64,000 bases of DNA, taken from the NCBI GenBank assembly GCA_003054655.1, contig QAYZ01000016.1:1426001-1490000 (forward strand). The letters are read 5' to 3'. A program made the translations under genes and the position numbers. The notes under the pieces are model-generated. The model did not search any database. It worked only from the letters and a program-made list of their open reading frames with translations, and had not been told where the DNA came from. This DNA is from Spartobacteria bacterium LR76 (GTDB taxonomy: Bacteria > Verrucomicrobiota > Verrucomicrobiia > Chthoniobacterales > Terrimicrobiaceae). Below, piece after piece: positions 17,820 through 27,306 of this stretch (position 1 is its first letter; each line of letters opens with the position of its first letter).

Positions 17820-20800
17820 CTAGAACTTCCAGCCGAGGCCGGTGGAGATCATCTGGCTCAGGTAATCCTGACGGCCGAAGTCCGTATTGTAATACACGAA
17901 GGCATTGAAGTCCTCGCCGAACTGCGCGCTCACGCCCGCTCCGGCAAACACGCTGTCGCGTCCCGGCACGGTCGTCATGTAGTCGAAGGAATCCCCGGCA
18001 CCCCCGTCTAGACTGGCGCCGATGGCGGTCGAGTTTTGCAGGTACTCGTGCTGCCAGAACATCCGCACCTCGGGGATCAAGACGACATGCGATCCGGCAT
18101 TCCAGGTGTAGGCAATACGTCCGCCAACATTGGTGCGCAGGCTGTTGGCGTTCTGTTGCTCGACGCGCAGGTCGAGGCTGTCAGCACCCGTCTCGGAGAA
18201 CGGCGCGATGCCCGCATACGTGTATTGCGCGCTCAGGAGCGGGCCAAAGGTGAAGCCGCCCATCTGCCAGTCATACCCGGCATCCAGATAGGTCGAGAAC
18301 TGCCCGCCATCGGGATTGGCCCGGGCCGTGCGGTCGATCGTGCTGAACTGGATGGCGCGCTTGGCGATGTAGCCGTTATATCCGCCGCTCACGACGGCGT
18401 CGCTGTAGAAGCCCTCTTTCTGATAGGTCGCGTAGCCGCCAAAGAGCGCGGAGTTCACCGACGACATGCTGCCGTTGCCGTACTTTGCATACGTGCCCTG
18501 ATATCCACCAAAGACACCGGTGGCGAAATTCTCGCTCCAGGCATAGTCCGCACCAACCAGGAATCCGCCGCCTTGGAAGCGGTAGTTCGGGATCTGGCTG
18601 ACGCTCGTCACCTTGGAGAAAACGCCGTTTCCGAGCGCCCACACGCCCCATTTGTTGTTGGGCGATGGTGTGAACAAATCCTTGCCATCCTTCGCATCGA
18701 GGACGTTCTTGCCATTGCGATCGTTGACAAGAGGCACCTCGATCCCGATGGCCTGGAAACCACGCGCCCCGAGGCGCACCGCACTCAACCGTTGGGCGAC
18801 GAATTGGCTCTGGGCTGTCGCCTGCTCGATCGTCGTATCGGTCAGCGTCTCATAGTAGCCGGGGGCAATCGCGTCAAAGGCCGCCGGATACTGCTCCGCA
18901 GTCTGGAGATCGAGTGCTATGCTCACCGCCTCCCGATCTCCGCTCGTCGCAGGAATGTAGCTATCGAGCGCTCGGGCCACATTCCGCTGGTTCTGCGTCT
19001 CCGCCACGAGCGTGTAGCTGGCCGGTGCCACCAAAAGCGTACCCGTGGTTCCATTACTCAGAAACCGCCCGCGGAAGATCTCCGGATCAGGCATCGTAAT
19101 GGAATCGAAGCTTCCCGTGATATTGCCCGCATGCAGGAAGTTGAACTGCTGGCCGTAGGCGAACTGGAAGCCTTCGTAGCTCTGCACGGCAAGAGTGCCG
19201 TCCAGGCTGGCTGTGCCCGTGACGACCAGTTGGTCAAAGACGCTCATGCTCGCCACCTCGATCTGCAAATCACCCGTGCTCGTCTGCGTAAAGTTGCCCG
19301 CGACAGCCAATGTCCCCGGTGAATTACCCGGTGCGACGGTTCCCTGGTTGAGCACACCGCCGATGATCGTTCCCGCTCCCTTCAGGATTGCGCCAAATTG
19401 CACGATCAACTGGCGGAGCTGGAGCACTCCGTTGATGGAAAGCGTGCCATCCTGCACGTAGCCATTGCCATTGGCCAGCACATTGCCGAGCAGGTTGAGC
19501 TGCCCCGCACCGAGCTTGGTCAACACATCGGGCAGGAACAAAGTCCCGCCGGAAATGGAGGCGAACCCCTCCGGCACGTTGAACTGCCCGGAGGTGACCT
19601 GGAGCAGATCGAGGATGTCGACACTTGCCCCATTTCCGAAAGTGAGTGAGTTCACCCGCTGATTGCCCGCGAGAGACTGGACGTTGCCATTAACGAGGAA
19701 ATCCGCATTCCGGGGAGTCCAGTCGGGAGCGTCGTTATTAATGACATTACTCTGGACACTACCACTGTAGCGAACGGTGAGCGTCGACGTTCCATCACCA
19801 TTGTCCCGGACGGCGAAAATGCCGCCCAAACCGGAGACCAAGTTGGCGGTGAATAGCGACGCATCGACCGCTGAGGTGCTGTCGAAGGTGAGCAAATCAT
19901 AGGTCGTGTTTCCCTGGAAACCTCCATCGGTAAAGCTGAATACCCCCGCCCCACCCTGCGAGAGCAGGGAACTGATCGAGACATACGAGGTCGAGGCGGC
20001 CACAGAACCCAGCGAAAACCGGAAGGTTCCGCCGCTCTGCCAAGTGAGAGCCTGGACCGATAGCGTGGTGCCGCCAGCGAGGGCGACCGTTCCATTGCCC
20101 CCCAGGGTCAGCGCACCAGTGCCGAGCGCCGCAGTGTTGGCGGTTTCGAGCACCCCTGCATTGACCGTGGTTCCGCCGCTATAAAGGTGGGCCGAGGTGA
20201 CGCGTACCGTGCCTGCCCCTTGCTTGGTCAACCCACCGGTTCCCGTGATGCTCCCGGAAAGTGTGGTGTCGCCACCCGCGCCAAAGATCAGATTTTTCGC
20301 CCCGAGCACGATACTCCCTGCGTTGGACAAGTCCCCGACCGTCGTTGATGCCCCGCTCAGCCCCGAGATGTTGAACGTCCCGTTCGTATCCACCGATAGC
20401 GCTCCGGTTGAGAGGAGTGAACCGTTGCCGGACAGGGCCAGCGTACCGCTCTTCACCATCGTACCTCCGCTGTAGCCATTGGCTCCGGAGAGGGTCTGCG
20501 TGGACGCGTTGCCGCCGTCCATGATCAATGCGCCCGTCCCGCTTACCGCACCGCCAAAGGTGTTGGCCGCATTGGCTCCTCCGAGAGTCAGGGAACCGCC
20601 ATCGAGGACGATGGAGCCGGTACTCCCGATGAGTTGGGCAACCGTCAGCTCCACCCCGTCGATGGTAGCCTGCCCCGATTGCGCTCCGAGATAAGCACTG
20701 GCGCTCAGCGCCGAATTGCTCGCAAAGATCAGTTCGCCGCCAAAAACATCAACTTGACCCGCGAAGGTGTTATTACCGCTGAGCACCTGGGTGCCTGAGC

Positions 20801-23800
20801 CGAGTTTCACCAGGAAGCCGTAGAGACCCCCCGTGATATTCCCCGCAAAGGTCGAGATTCCGGAAGCCACATCGATGCCCAGAGCGTTGCCATTATCCAG
20901 GATGACCTGCGCCCCTACCGCACCACTGAGAGCGCCAATCGCGAGCTGAGCCGTATCGACCGAGAGGGTCGCCCCATCCGAAATGGCCACCGCTCCCGTG
21001 CCGAGTGCGGAATCATTCTTCGCCGAGATGATGCCCGCCGAGATGGTCGTGCCGCCTGCGTAGGTATTCGCGGCGGAGAGAACGAGCGTGCCGCCCTGCC
21101 GCTTGTCCAACTGCCCGCTCGTGATCTTTGCGCTGATCGTCGTCGAGGCACCGGAAAAGACCTCGATCACACCGTCTCCCGAAAGCTGGAGGTTTCCCGT
21201 ACCAGCGGCGGCAAGCGTGTAGCCATCGACCTGAAAGCTCATCGCCGGAGTCGTGATCGTCGCCCCATCCGCGATCGTAACGGTGCCTCCCGCTCCCTTG
21301 AATACCGCGCCCACGGCACCACCATTCCATGCCGCATTGGCGTTGCCCGTGGAACTGGTCCAGTTTGTCGTAGTGGCATCCCAGGTGCCGGTGCCGCCCT
21401 CAATCGCCCCGTTGGGCGCAGTCTGGCTGTCATCCCAGTACTGCCACGCGGCAGCGGTGACAATGAGGTTCACCTGGCCCGGTGTGCTGAAGTCCAGTTC
21501 ATATTCAAACGGCATGGCGATGCTGCCAAAGGTCAGCCCGTCGTTTATCAACGAGCCGTAATTGAACAAGCGATACGTGCCCGCCCCGAAACCCGTCGTC
21601 GCAACAACGTTAAGAATCCCATCGAGATTAAGCGCTCCGCTAACGTCAATACGATCACTGCCCGGATTTCCCAATTCATAATTCAGGAGAGAGGCATTGC
21701 CCAGGTCGAGGGAACCGACCGTGAGGACGCCGGGGCTGTTTCCCGCAGCGATGGTAGCGCCATTCTCCACGGTGACTGCGCCGGAAAGAGTTCCCGTGCC
21801 GCCAAGCACTGCGCCAGAGCGCACCGTTGTGCTGCCGCTCAGGGTCGAGTTCACCTTCAGCGTTCCGGCCTGGATATCGGTGGATGCCACACCGGTCAGG
21901 TTTTTGTCGAGTGTCCATGTCGCCGAACCAAGCTTCTTCAACACGCCGGAGAATGTCGTCGTCCCGGTGACCACTACCGAATAAACGGCATCGGTCGCAG
22001 CATTGAGTTCCAGCTTTGCGCTTGAACTCGTTCCCATATTCAGGTTCCCCGTGATCTTGGAGCCGGAGTACATCTGCACCGTGTGCCCGTAGTTGGAAAG
22101 AGAGACATTGCCCGTGAGCGTGCCTTTGTTGGTCAGAGTCGCGAGGGACGAATTTTGCACCCGGATCGCATTTGTCCCGGTAATCGTGCCTTCATTGAGG
22201 ACCGAGCCGCCGCTCGCCAGCAGGACGCCATCGTTCTTTCCCGTGATCTTCGAGGTGCCGAGATTGCTGACTGATCCCGAGCCCCCGCTCACATAAACGC
22301 CGACGTTATTCTGCCCGGTGATCTGACTACCATCGTCATTGGTCACCGTGCCGCCCGAGTAGAGATTAATCCCATACCTGGAGCCCTTGATCGTGCTGGC
22401 ACCGACATTCTGAACCGTCGTGGCGCTGAGAGCGGGATCGCCCGACACGGTCTGGCCTCCCACGATGCCCGAGTCGCCCTGGATCGTTCCGGCCGACTCG
22501 TTGCGCACCGTGCCTCCCTGCCGGATCTCCACTCCATAATTCCCGGAACCGGTTCCCTTCAATGTGCCGCCCGTGTTGGTCACCGTTCCGATACCGTCCT
22601 GGATGTACGCTGCGCTCCAGGAGCTTGCATTGATCGCACCGGTATTGATCAGAGTGCCGCCAGCCGCACCACTGGAAGACGACCCGAATGCCGCATTGAC
22701 CGTGCCTCGATTGTCCAGTGTTGCGCCGTCGTTAAAGCCGATTGCCTTGGAGAGCGTCACCCCGGAGTTGACCTGCACCTTGGAGCCCGCTCCCGTGGCG
22801 GACACGGCATTGGCGTACGCGCTGACTCCCAACGCGCCGCTGCTCCCGACAATGAGAGTACCCCCGGTGACCTGAGCCCCTCCGGTAAAGGTGTTCGCAC
22901 CATTGAGCGTCAATGTGCCGCTCTCCAGCTTCACCCCGCCTGTGCCGCTGATGGTATTGGAAAACGTCAACGAATCACTGCGATTGAAAGCGAGGATGCC
23001 ATTATTCGTGACGCTTCCGCTCAAGGTCCCAGCGACACCGCCATTGCCAAGCCGCAAGGTGCCCTCGCTGATCGTCGTCGCACCTGTGTAGGATTGATCT
23101 TTGGTGAGGGTCAGCACGCCTGCACCCTGCTTGGTCACGGTGCCGCTTCCGCTTATGACAGATCCGTAGGTGGAGTCGTCGCTGCGGGCGAAGACCACCG
23201 ACGCGTTGTTGGTGATATTCGTATTCCACTGCCCGTTCGTTCCCCCGTCGCCGATCTGCAAAACGCCTCCGCTGACCGTGGCGGAGCCACTCATCGTATT
23301 CGCTCCGGCCAGGATCAGGGTTCCCGTGCCTTTCTTCTCCATCGTTCCCGTGCCGCTCAGGACGCTGGAGTAGGTCAGAGAACCGGTTCGATTGAAGGTC
23401 AGGGCGCTGTTGTTCTCGATATCCCCGGCGAAATTGCCTGTCGCTCCGCCGTTGCCTATCTGAAATGTCCCGGCGCCGATGGTGAGCTTGCCGGAATACG
23501 AACCATCTGCCGTGATGGCCAAAACCCCGCCTCCGGCCTTGGTCAATGCGCCGGAACCCGTCAGGGCGGTCGCCAGCGTAACGTCATTGCCATTGGTATC
23601 AAATGTGCCGCCGCTCGCGCCGATCGCATTCAGCCGCGCCGAGACGTCATCCGTGGTCGCCGCCGCCCACTGGAGTCCGCCGCCGTTCAGGGTGATATTT
23701 CCTGATCCGAAACTCCCCAGGCTGGAAAAATTCACCAGCCCTCCTGTGATGGTCGTCCCGCCCTGATAGGTATTGGTCGCGCCCACGGTGAGCGTGCCTG

Positions 23801-24629
23801 CTCCGATTTTGGTCAGCGCACCCGTGCCATCGATCACACTGGAGATGCCGATATCGAAGCCATTCGTATCGATAGTTCCCCCGCCATTGCCGAGAGTGAC
23901 GTCGCCCGCCTCGAACGAGCGCAGAAAGTTTGACTCGTTCTGCCGGGCTTGCAATACACCTCCATCCCAATCGATCGTTCCCTGGCCATCAGTTTCCTCA
24001 ATGTACGCCACCTTGAGGAGGCCGCCGGAGTTCAGGTTGAGGTGCCCTTTCGATTCTTCATTGGCTTCTCCCACCCTCAGCGCCAACGCCAGATCCACCT
24101 TTCCTCCGTTTTCCACGGTCAGAAAGCCCTCGGCCCCGGAGCTCCCCACGATCATCGCTAGCGAGCCTGAGAACATGGAGCCCACGCCTGATACGGTGAG
24201 ACGGCCATTCCCCAACCCGCCCGCACCCACTTGCGAGACATAGTTGGCGGAGACCTGCCCGCCATCAATGATGGAAAACGTTCCGTTTGACTGAGCGCCT
24301 ACATACAGCCACCGCTCGATGGAAAGAGTGCCGCCGCTCCCAACGATCAGCCCGCCGTCTACCATTCCCGCTCCATTATAGTCACCGATACCCAATTCGT
24401 ATGCCGTCGCTCCCGGTGAATCGATCCGGGCCGTACTAGAGTTGTTCAGGTAGATCCTGGAGGAATTGTCCTTGGTTGGCACCGTGCCCGAATCCCAATT
24501 ACCCGGAGTGAACCAGGAGCCATTGTTTGCACCGATGTAGGAAACACTCTGAGCGGAAGCCTGGGAAACACCTCCGACGGCAAAAAGTACAAGGAAATAC
24601 AATCCGGCAAATCGGGCGCAATCAGTCAT
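17820..24629 (-). CDS. Giant autotransporter with PATR beta-strand repeats
   Basis: The 2269-residue protein has a signal peptide (ARFAGLYFLVLFAVGGVSQA), then WFTPGNWDSGTVPTKDN and GGTLSIERWLYVGAQSNG repeats of the T5SS/PEP-CTERM-associated type. The passenger carries about nine PATR units of the form LTKxGxGTLxLxxxNTYxGGTTIxxG. The C-terminal 280 residues or so (from about base 18654 leftwards) form an autotransporter beta-barrel and end in Phe (STGLGWKF), as barrel recognition needs. It would be exported by Sec, inserted by the BAM machinery and display the passenger on the surface as a beta-solenoid. The ATG at 24629 starts the signal peptide; the open frame upstream overlaps the LytTR gene antisense-free but out of frame. 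Its regulator genes lie immediately upstream. Confidence 0.93.
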   Translation of the reverse strand: MTDCARFAGLYFLVLFAVGGVSQASAQSVSYIGANNGSWFTPGNWDSGTVPTKDNSSRIYLNNSSTARIDSPGATAYELGIGDYNGAGMVDGGLIVGSGGTLSIERWLYVGAQSNGTFSIIDGGQVSANYVSQVGAGGLGNGRLTVSGVGSMFSGSLAMIVGSSGAEGFLTVENGGKVDLALALRVGEANEESKGHLNLNSGGLLKVAYIEETDGQGTIDWDGGVLQARQNESNFLRSFEAGDVTLGNGGGTIDTNGFDIGISSVIDGTGALTKIGAGTLTVGATNTYQGGTTITGGLVNFSSLGSFGSGNITLNGGGLQWAAATTDDVSARLNAIGASGGTFDTNGNDVTLATALTGSGALTKAGGGVLAITADGSYSGKLTIGAGTFQIGNGGATGNFAGDIENNSALTFNRTGSLTYSSVLSGTGTMEKKGTGTLILAGANTMSGSATVSGGVLQIGDGGTNGQWNTNITNNASVVFARSDDSTYGSVISGSGTVTKQGAGVLTLTKDQSYTGATTISEGTLRLGNGGVAGTLSGSVTNNGILAFNRSDSLTFSNTISGTGGVKLESGTLTLNGANTFTGGAQVTGGTLIVGSSGALGVSAYANAVSATGAGSKVQVNSGVTLSKAIGFNDGATLDNRGTVNAAFGSSSSGAAGGTLINTGAINASSWSAAYIQDGIGTVTNTGGTLKGTGSGNYGVEIRQGGTVRNESAGTIQGDSGIVGGQTVSGDPALSATTVQNVGASTIKGSRYGINLYSGGTVTNDDGSQITGQNNVGVYVSGGSGSVSNLGTSKITGKNDGVLLASGGSVLNEGTITGTNAIRVQNSSLATLTNKGTLTGNVSLSNYGHTVQMYSGSKITGNLNMGTSSSAKLELNAATDAVYSVVVTGTTTFSGVLKKLGSATWTLDKNLTGVASTDIQAGTLKVNSTLSGSTTVRSGAVLGGTGTLSGAVTVENGATIAAGNSPGVLTVGSLDLGNASLLNYELGNPGSDRIDVSGALNLDGILNVVATTGFGAGTYRLFNYGSLINDGLTFGSIAMPFEYELDFSTPGQVNLIVTAAAWQYWDDSQTAPNGAIEGGTGTWDATTTNWTSSTGNANAAWNGGAVGAVFKGAGGTVTIADGATITTPAMSFQVDGYTLAAAGTGNLQLSGDGVIEVFSGASTTISAKITSGQLDKRQGGTLVLSAANTYAGGTTISAGIISAKNDSALGTGAVAISDGATLSVDTAQLAIGALSGAVGAQVILDNGNALGIDVASGISTFAGNITGGLYGFLVKLGSGTQVLSGNNTFAGQVDVFGGELIFASNSALSASAYLGAQSGQATIDGVELTVAQLIGSTGSIVLDGGSLTLGGANAANTFGGAVSGTGALIMDGGNASTQTLSGANGYSGGTMVKSGTLALSGNGSLLSTGALSVDTNGTFNISGLSGASTTVGDLSNAGSIVLGAKNLIFGAGGDTTLSGSITGTGGLTKQGAGTVRVTSAHLYSGGTTVNAGVLETANTAALGTGALTLGGNGTVALAGGTTLSVQALTWQSGGTFRFSLGSVAASTSYVSISSLLSQGGAGVFSFTDGGFQGNTTYDLLTFDSTSAVDASLFTANLVSGLGGIFAVRDNGDGTSTLTVRYSGSVQSNVINNDAPDWTPRNADFLVNGNVQSLAGNQRVNSLTFGNGASVDILDLLQVTSGQFNVPEGFASISGGTLFLPDVLTKLGAGQLNLLGNVLANGNGYVQDGTLSINGVLQLRQLIVQFGAILKGAGTIIGGVLNQGTVAPGNSPGTLAVAGNFTQTSTGDLQIEVASMSVFDQLVVTGTASLDGTLAVQSYEGFQFAYGQQFNFLHAGNITGSFDSITMPDPEIFRGRFLSNGTTGTLLVAPASYTLVAETQNQRNVARALDSYIPATSGDREAVSIALDLQTAEQYPAAFDAIAPGYYETLTDTTIEQATAQSQFVAQRLSAVRLGARGFQAIGIEVPLVNDRNGKNVLDAKDGKDLFTPSPNNKWGVWALGNGVFSKVTSVSQIPNYRFQGGGFLVGADYAWSENFATGVFGGYQGTYAKYGNGSMSSVNSALFGGYATYQKEGFYSDAVVSGGYNGYIAKRAIQFSTIDRTARANPDGGQFSTYLDAGYDWQMGGFTFGPLLSAQYTYAGIAPFSETGADSLDLRVEQQNANSLRTNVGGRIAYTWNAGSHVVLIPEVRMFWQHEYLQNSTAIGASLDGGAGDSFDYMTTVPGRDSVFAGAGVSAQFGEDFNAFVYYNTDFGRQDYLSQMISTGLGWKF

Positions 24630-24678
24630 GGCGATTCGCCAAAAGAGGATTGCACCCCCCGCGAAACAACGTTTTTGG

Positions 24679-24709
24679 GACGAACCGCCGAAAATGGCTG
24701 ACGAACGCC
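24679..24709 (-). promoter_or_regulatory. Candidate LytTR operator: GACGAAC direct repeats
   Basis: On the plus strand GACGAACCGCC (24679-24689) and GACGAACGCC (24700-24709) are direct repeats starting exactly 21 bases apart, about two helical turns. LytTR regulators classically bind two direct repeats with this phasing. The site lies 50-80 bases upstream of the autotransporter start and 10 bases past the stop of the LytTR regulator gene. That makes it a plausible activation site. The assignment is inferred from spacing and position. Confidence 0.45.
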
Positions 24710-24718
24710 AGACGCAAC

Positions 24719-25420
24719 CTATTTCGGGCCGCCGATTTTTTGCACCTCCGGCCAGAACGTCCGACCGACCGGCACGCTCTCCCCGTCGGAGAGAACCAGC
24801 TCTCTCGCCCCGTCCTTCTTGAGCCGCAATTCCCGGACATCCGCCGGACGGATGAGAACACATCGATGCACCTGAAGGAAATGGCCCCCCGGGGCCAGAT
24901 CCATCCACTGCTTCAAGGTGCGCAGGATCAGGACGGACGAGCCATCCTCCAGGTGGACCGCTGAATAGTTGCCCTTGCTTTCGACTCTTCGCACTTCGCT
25001 CCAGGGGACAAATCTGGCCGTCGAGGCTCCCTTGAGGAACACAAGATCCTGCCCGCCCGCCGGCGAGGGCGCGGGAGCCGGCAGACGGCGCAGCGTCTCG
25101 CCCAGGCGCTTCGGCTCCAACGGCTTGAGCAGATAGTCCATGGCGTTGCACTCGAAGCCTCTGATCGCATACCGGTCATAGGCCGTAACAAACACAATGC
25201 GCGGCCCGCGCTCCCCGACCCGTGCGACGTAGTCGAAGCCCGACTCGCCCGCCAACTGGACGTCAAGGAAACACACGTCGGGCTGGTGGAGAGCAGTCAA
25301 TTCCAGCGCAGCCTCCACATCCGCGGCGTCGCCAGTAACCTCGACGTCCGGGAAAAGCGACAGCAGCTTCCGCATTTCGAGCCGGGCCGGGGCTTCATCA
25401 TCGACGATCAGGGCCTTCAT
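24719..25420 (-). CDS. LytTR-family response regulator
   Basis: The 233-residue protein has a receiver domain (MKALIVDDEAPARLEMRKLL, phosphoacceptor Asp53 in VCFLDVQLAG, then FVTAYDRYAIRGFE and the KP of DYLLKPLEP). A C-terminal LytTR DNA-binding domain follows (VRRVESKGNYSAVHLEDG, FLQVHRCVLIRPADV). It is the partner of the LytS-like kinase: its ATG at 25420 overlaps the kinase stop (ATGA). The next gene downstream on the same strand, 90 bases away, is the giant autotransporter, its likely target. Confidence 0.93.
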   Translation of the reverse strand: MKALIVDDEAPARLEMRKLLSLFPDVEVTGDAADVEAALELTALHQPDVCFLDVQLAGESGFDYVARVGERGPRIVFVTAYDRYAIRGFECNAMDYLLKPLEPKRLGETLRRLPAPAPSPAGGQDLVFLKGASTARFVPWSEVRRVESKGNYSAVHLEDGSSVLILRTLKQWMDLAPGGHFLQVHRCVLIRPADVRELRLKKDGARELVLSDGESVPVGRTFWPEVQKIGGPK

Positions 25421-26952
25421 ACGGGAATCACCATTTTCACACGGACAAATCCCTCCGCCTCCCCGGTAACGAGCGAAGCCCGCGAGGCATAGACGAGTTC
25501 CAGCCTCTTCCGGACATTCTCCAGCCCGACGCCCGACCACTCACCCGCTCCGCCCCGCCATGTTCCGGAGTTTCTCACCTCCAGCAGCAGACTTGATTCC
25601 GCGATATGCGCCATGATCGCAATCTCGCACACGCCTTTTATTTTCTCCAATCCATGGCGTATCGCATTCTCCACGAGGGGTTGCAGGATAAAGACCGGCA
25701 CCATTTTCTCACCCGCAGCCGCATCGATGTCGAAGATGGCGCGTAATCGGGGACCGAACCTGTGCTGCTCGATGCGCAGATACCCCTGCACGCTGCGCAC
25801 CTCATCGGCCAGAGCAACAGCCTCGACGCCATCGCATGCCAGGGTGGAGCGCAGATAGCCGGAGAGATCGGTGAGCATGTCCCGTGCGACGGCCTCGGTC
25901 AGCGGGAGCGCGGCGCGCACGGAGTTGAGCGCGTTGAAAAGAAAATGGGGGTTGATCTGGTAGCGCAATGCGGCGAGCCGCATCCGCTCCGCATAAAGCG
26001 AGGCCTCCAGCGTGCGTTCGCGCTCGACCAGGACATGCTGCTCCACCTCGCGCCGCTGCGCCGTCAGCGCGGCAATCAGGAATCCCGTCGCGGCAAGTCC
26101 CCAGGTGAATGCCTGCACAAACCAGATCGCGGCGACCTGCTCGTCCGGTCTCAGGGCGCGAGCATTCCAGCCAAGGGTCGCGTAGATCACAGCAGCCACC
26201 ATCCCCAGCACCGCGCTCACCTCCGCCCAGCCGAAGCGTACCGCCGCGTAAATCACCGGGGGAAGGACGAGAAATGTAAAATTGATTCCCAGTCCACTGA
26301 ACGCCGCGCCGAAGGCAACCACCCCAAGCGCAACCGCTGCGAACAGCGTGCACGCAAACTCCAGTCCCCGCCCCCGCCAGCTCCACGCCTGACGATAGAT
26401 CGACCACACCAGAGGCGAGACCAGCAGCATTCCGGCTGCATTTGCAAGATTCCAGTTTCCCAGCGCATTCCAGATCTGGCTGGCAGGCATCTCGCCCTTC
26501 AGGATCAAATATACCGGAAACAGCAAGGCCGGCACCCAGGAGGCTACCAGGGAGACTCCCAGCAGCACGCCGGTAGGTCGCAGACGATCGAGACGGATAG
26601 CGGAAAGATGCCCTTCGAACGCACGTATCGCTCCCGCAGCCACCACCGCCTCCAGGAAATTGCTCACCGCCCCAACCATCGAGGTTTCCCAAGGCGTGCC
26701 AAACAGCAGACATACAGGGACGACATCGAGCAGGATCACCGGGGCATAGCGGATGCCAAGAAGCAGTATCCCGGCGAGATTCACTCCGCTGGCCAGCCAA
26801 AAGATGTGATGCGCCCAGGCTGGCAGGCCCTCCGGCCAGAAATACCTGCCAAAACCAAAAACAAATAGCACCGCGGCATTCGAAGCGGCGGAAAACGCCA
26901 GCGCCTTGATCAACGCTGGCATCCACGCTCCTTGCCTGAAAATCTGGGCCAT
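25417..26952 (-). CDS. LytS-type sensor histidine kinase with MASE1-like membrane domain
   Basis: The 511-residue protein has eight or so hydrophobic helices in its first 300 residues, in the arrangement of MASE1 sensor domains (IFWLASGVNLAGILLLG, PVILLDVVPVCLLFG, NFLEAVVAAGAIRAFEG). A HisKA_7TM/LytS-type kinase core follows: LRYQINPHFLFNALNSVRAA with the phosphoacceptor His near residue 336, FILQPLVENAIRHGLE (N box) and GVGLENVRKRLELVY (G box). It should autophosphorylate and transfer to the LytTR regulator encoded immediately downstream. The signal sensed is unknown. The ATG at 26952 is the first in the frame. Confidence 0.92.
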   Translation of the reverse strand: MAQIFRQGAWMPALIKALAFSAASNAAVLFVFGFGRYFWPEGLPAWAHHIFWLASGVNLAGILLLGIRYAPVILLDVVPVCLLFGTPWETSMVGAVSNFLEAVVAAGAIRAFEGHLSAIRLDRLRPTGVLLGVSLVASWVPALLFPVYLILKGEMPASQIWNALGNWNLANAAGMLLVSPLVWSIYRQAWSWRGRGLEFACTLFAAVALGVVAFGAAFSGLGINFTFLVLPPVIYAAVRFGWAEVSAVLGMVAAVIYATLGWNARALRPDEQVAAIWFVQAFTWGLAATGFLIAALTAQRREVEQHVLVERERTLEASLYAERMRLAALRYQINPHFLFNALNSVRAALPLTEAVARDMLTDLSGYLRSTLACDGVEAVALADEVRSVQGYLRIEQHRFGPRLRAIFDIDAAAGEKMVPVFILQPLVENAIRHGLEKIKGVCEIAIMAHIAESSLLLEVRNSGTWRGGAGEWSGVGLENVRKRLELVYASRASLVTGEAEGFVRVKMVIPV

Positions 26953-26995
26953 CTACGCCGTTTTCTCAGGCGCAGACCGTTCCCGTCAACCCCGA

Positions 26996-27009
26996 GTGAT
27001 CAGGATCAC
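26996..27009. promoter_or_regulatory. CRP-like palindrome upstream of the kinase operon
   Basis: GTGATCAGGATCAC is a perfect inverted repeat (6+2+6) that can also be read as GTGA-N6-TCAC, the core of CRP/FNR-superfamily sites. It lies 44-57 bases upstream of the kinase start codon. Binding by a CRP-family protein is inferred from form and position only. Confidence 0.4.
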
Positions 27010-27091
27010 GAAACCGCCATGCCTTCCCGACGCCGGACTTTCCTTCCACACCCCGCCTGCCCTTGTCCCGTCTCTCACCGGCAGCAGCCGC

Positions 27092-27271
27092 TCAAGACGC
27101 AGCGCCGATTCGCGTGGCCTCGGGCACCTCGATCAGCTTGCCAGACTTGACGTCGTATACGTAGCCATGGATCTGGATATAGCTCGGGACGAGCGGATGA
27201 TTGCGCACCCGCGCCACATCGACCACCAGGCTGGAGGTTTCATCCGGGAATGTCAGCCAGTCGATGAAGTC
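27092..27271 (-). pseudogene. Beta-carbonic anhydrase, C-terminal remnant
   Basis: In one minus-strand frame about 59 residues read DFIDWLTFPDETSSLVVDV, VRNHPLVPSYIQIHGYVYDV and KSGKLIEVPEATRIG to a TGA stop. This is the C-terminal end of beta-class carbonic anhydrases. The zinc-binding Cys-Asp-His-Cys part is missing. Upstream, after about 35 bases, the sequence continues as an unrelated substrate-binding-protein fragment in another frame. It is therefore a deletion remnant and cannot make an active enzyme. Confidence 0.7.
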
Positions 27272-27306
27272 TCCCTCTGCGGACCCCGGCCCAGCGCCGA
27301 CATCCT

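Noticed and set aside
17820-24629. Possible CRISPR or satellite array in the repetitive autotransporter region
   Set aside because: The similarity is at the protein level (PATR repeats with variable DNA); there are no identical direct repeats with uniform spacers.
18036-24964. Many plus-strand frames opposite the autotransporter, including a 428-codon one
   Set aside because: The repetitive Gly/Thr/Ser codons of the passenger leave antisense frames open; the products are compositionally odd and motif-free.
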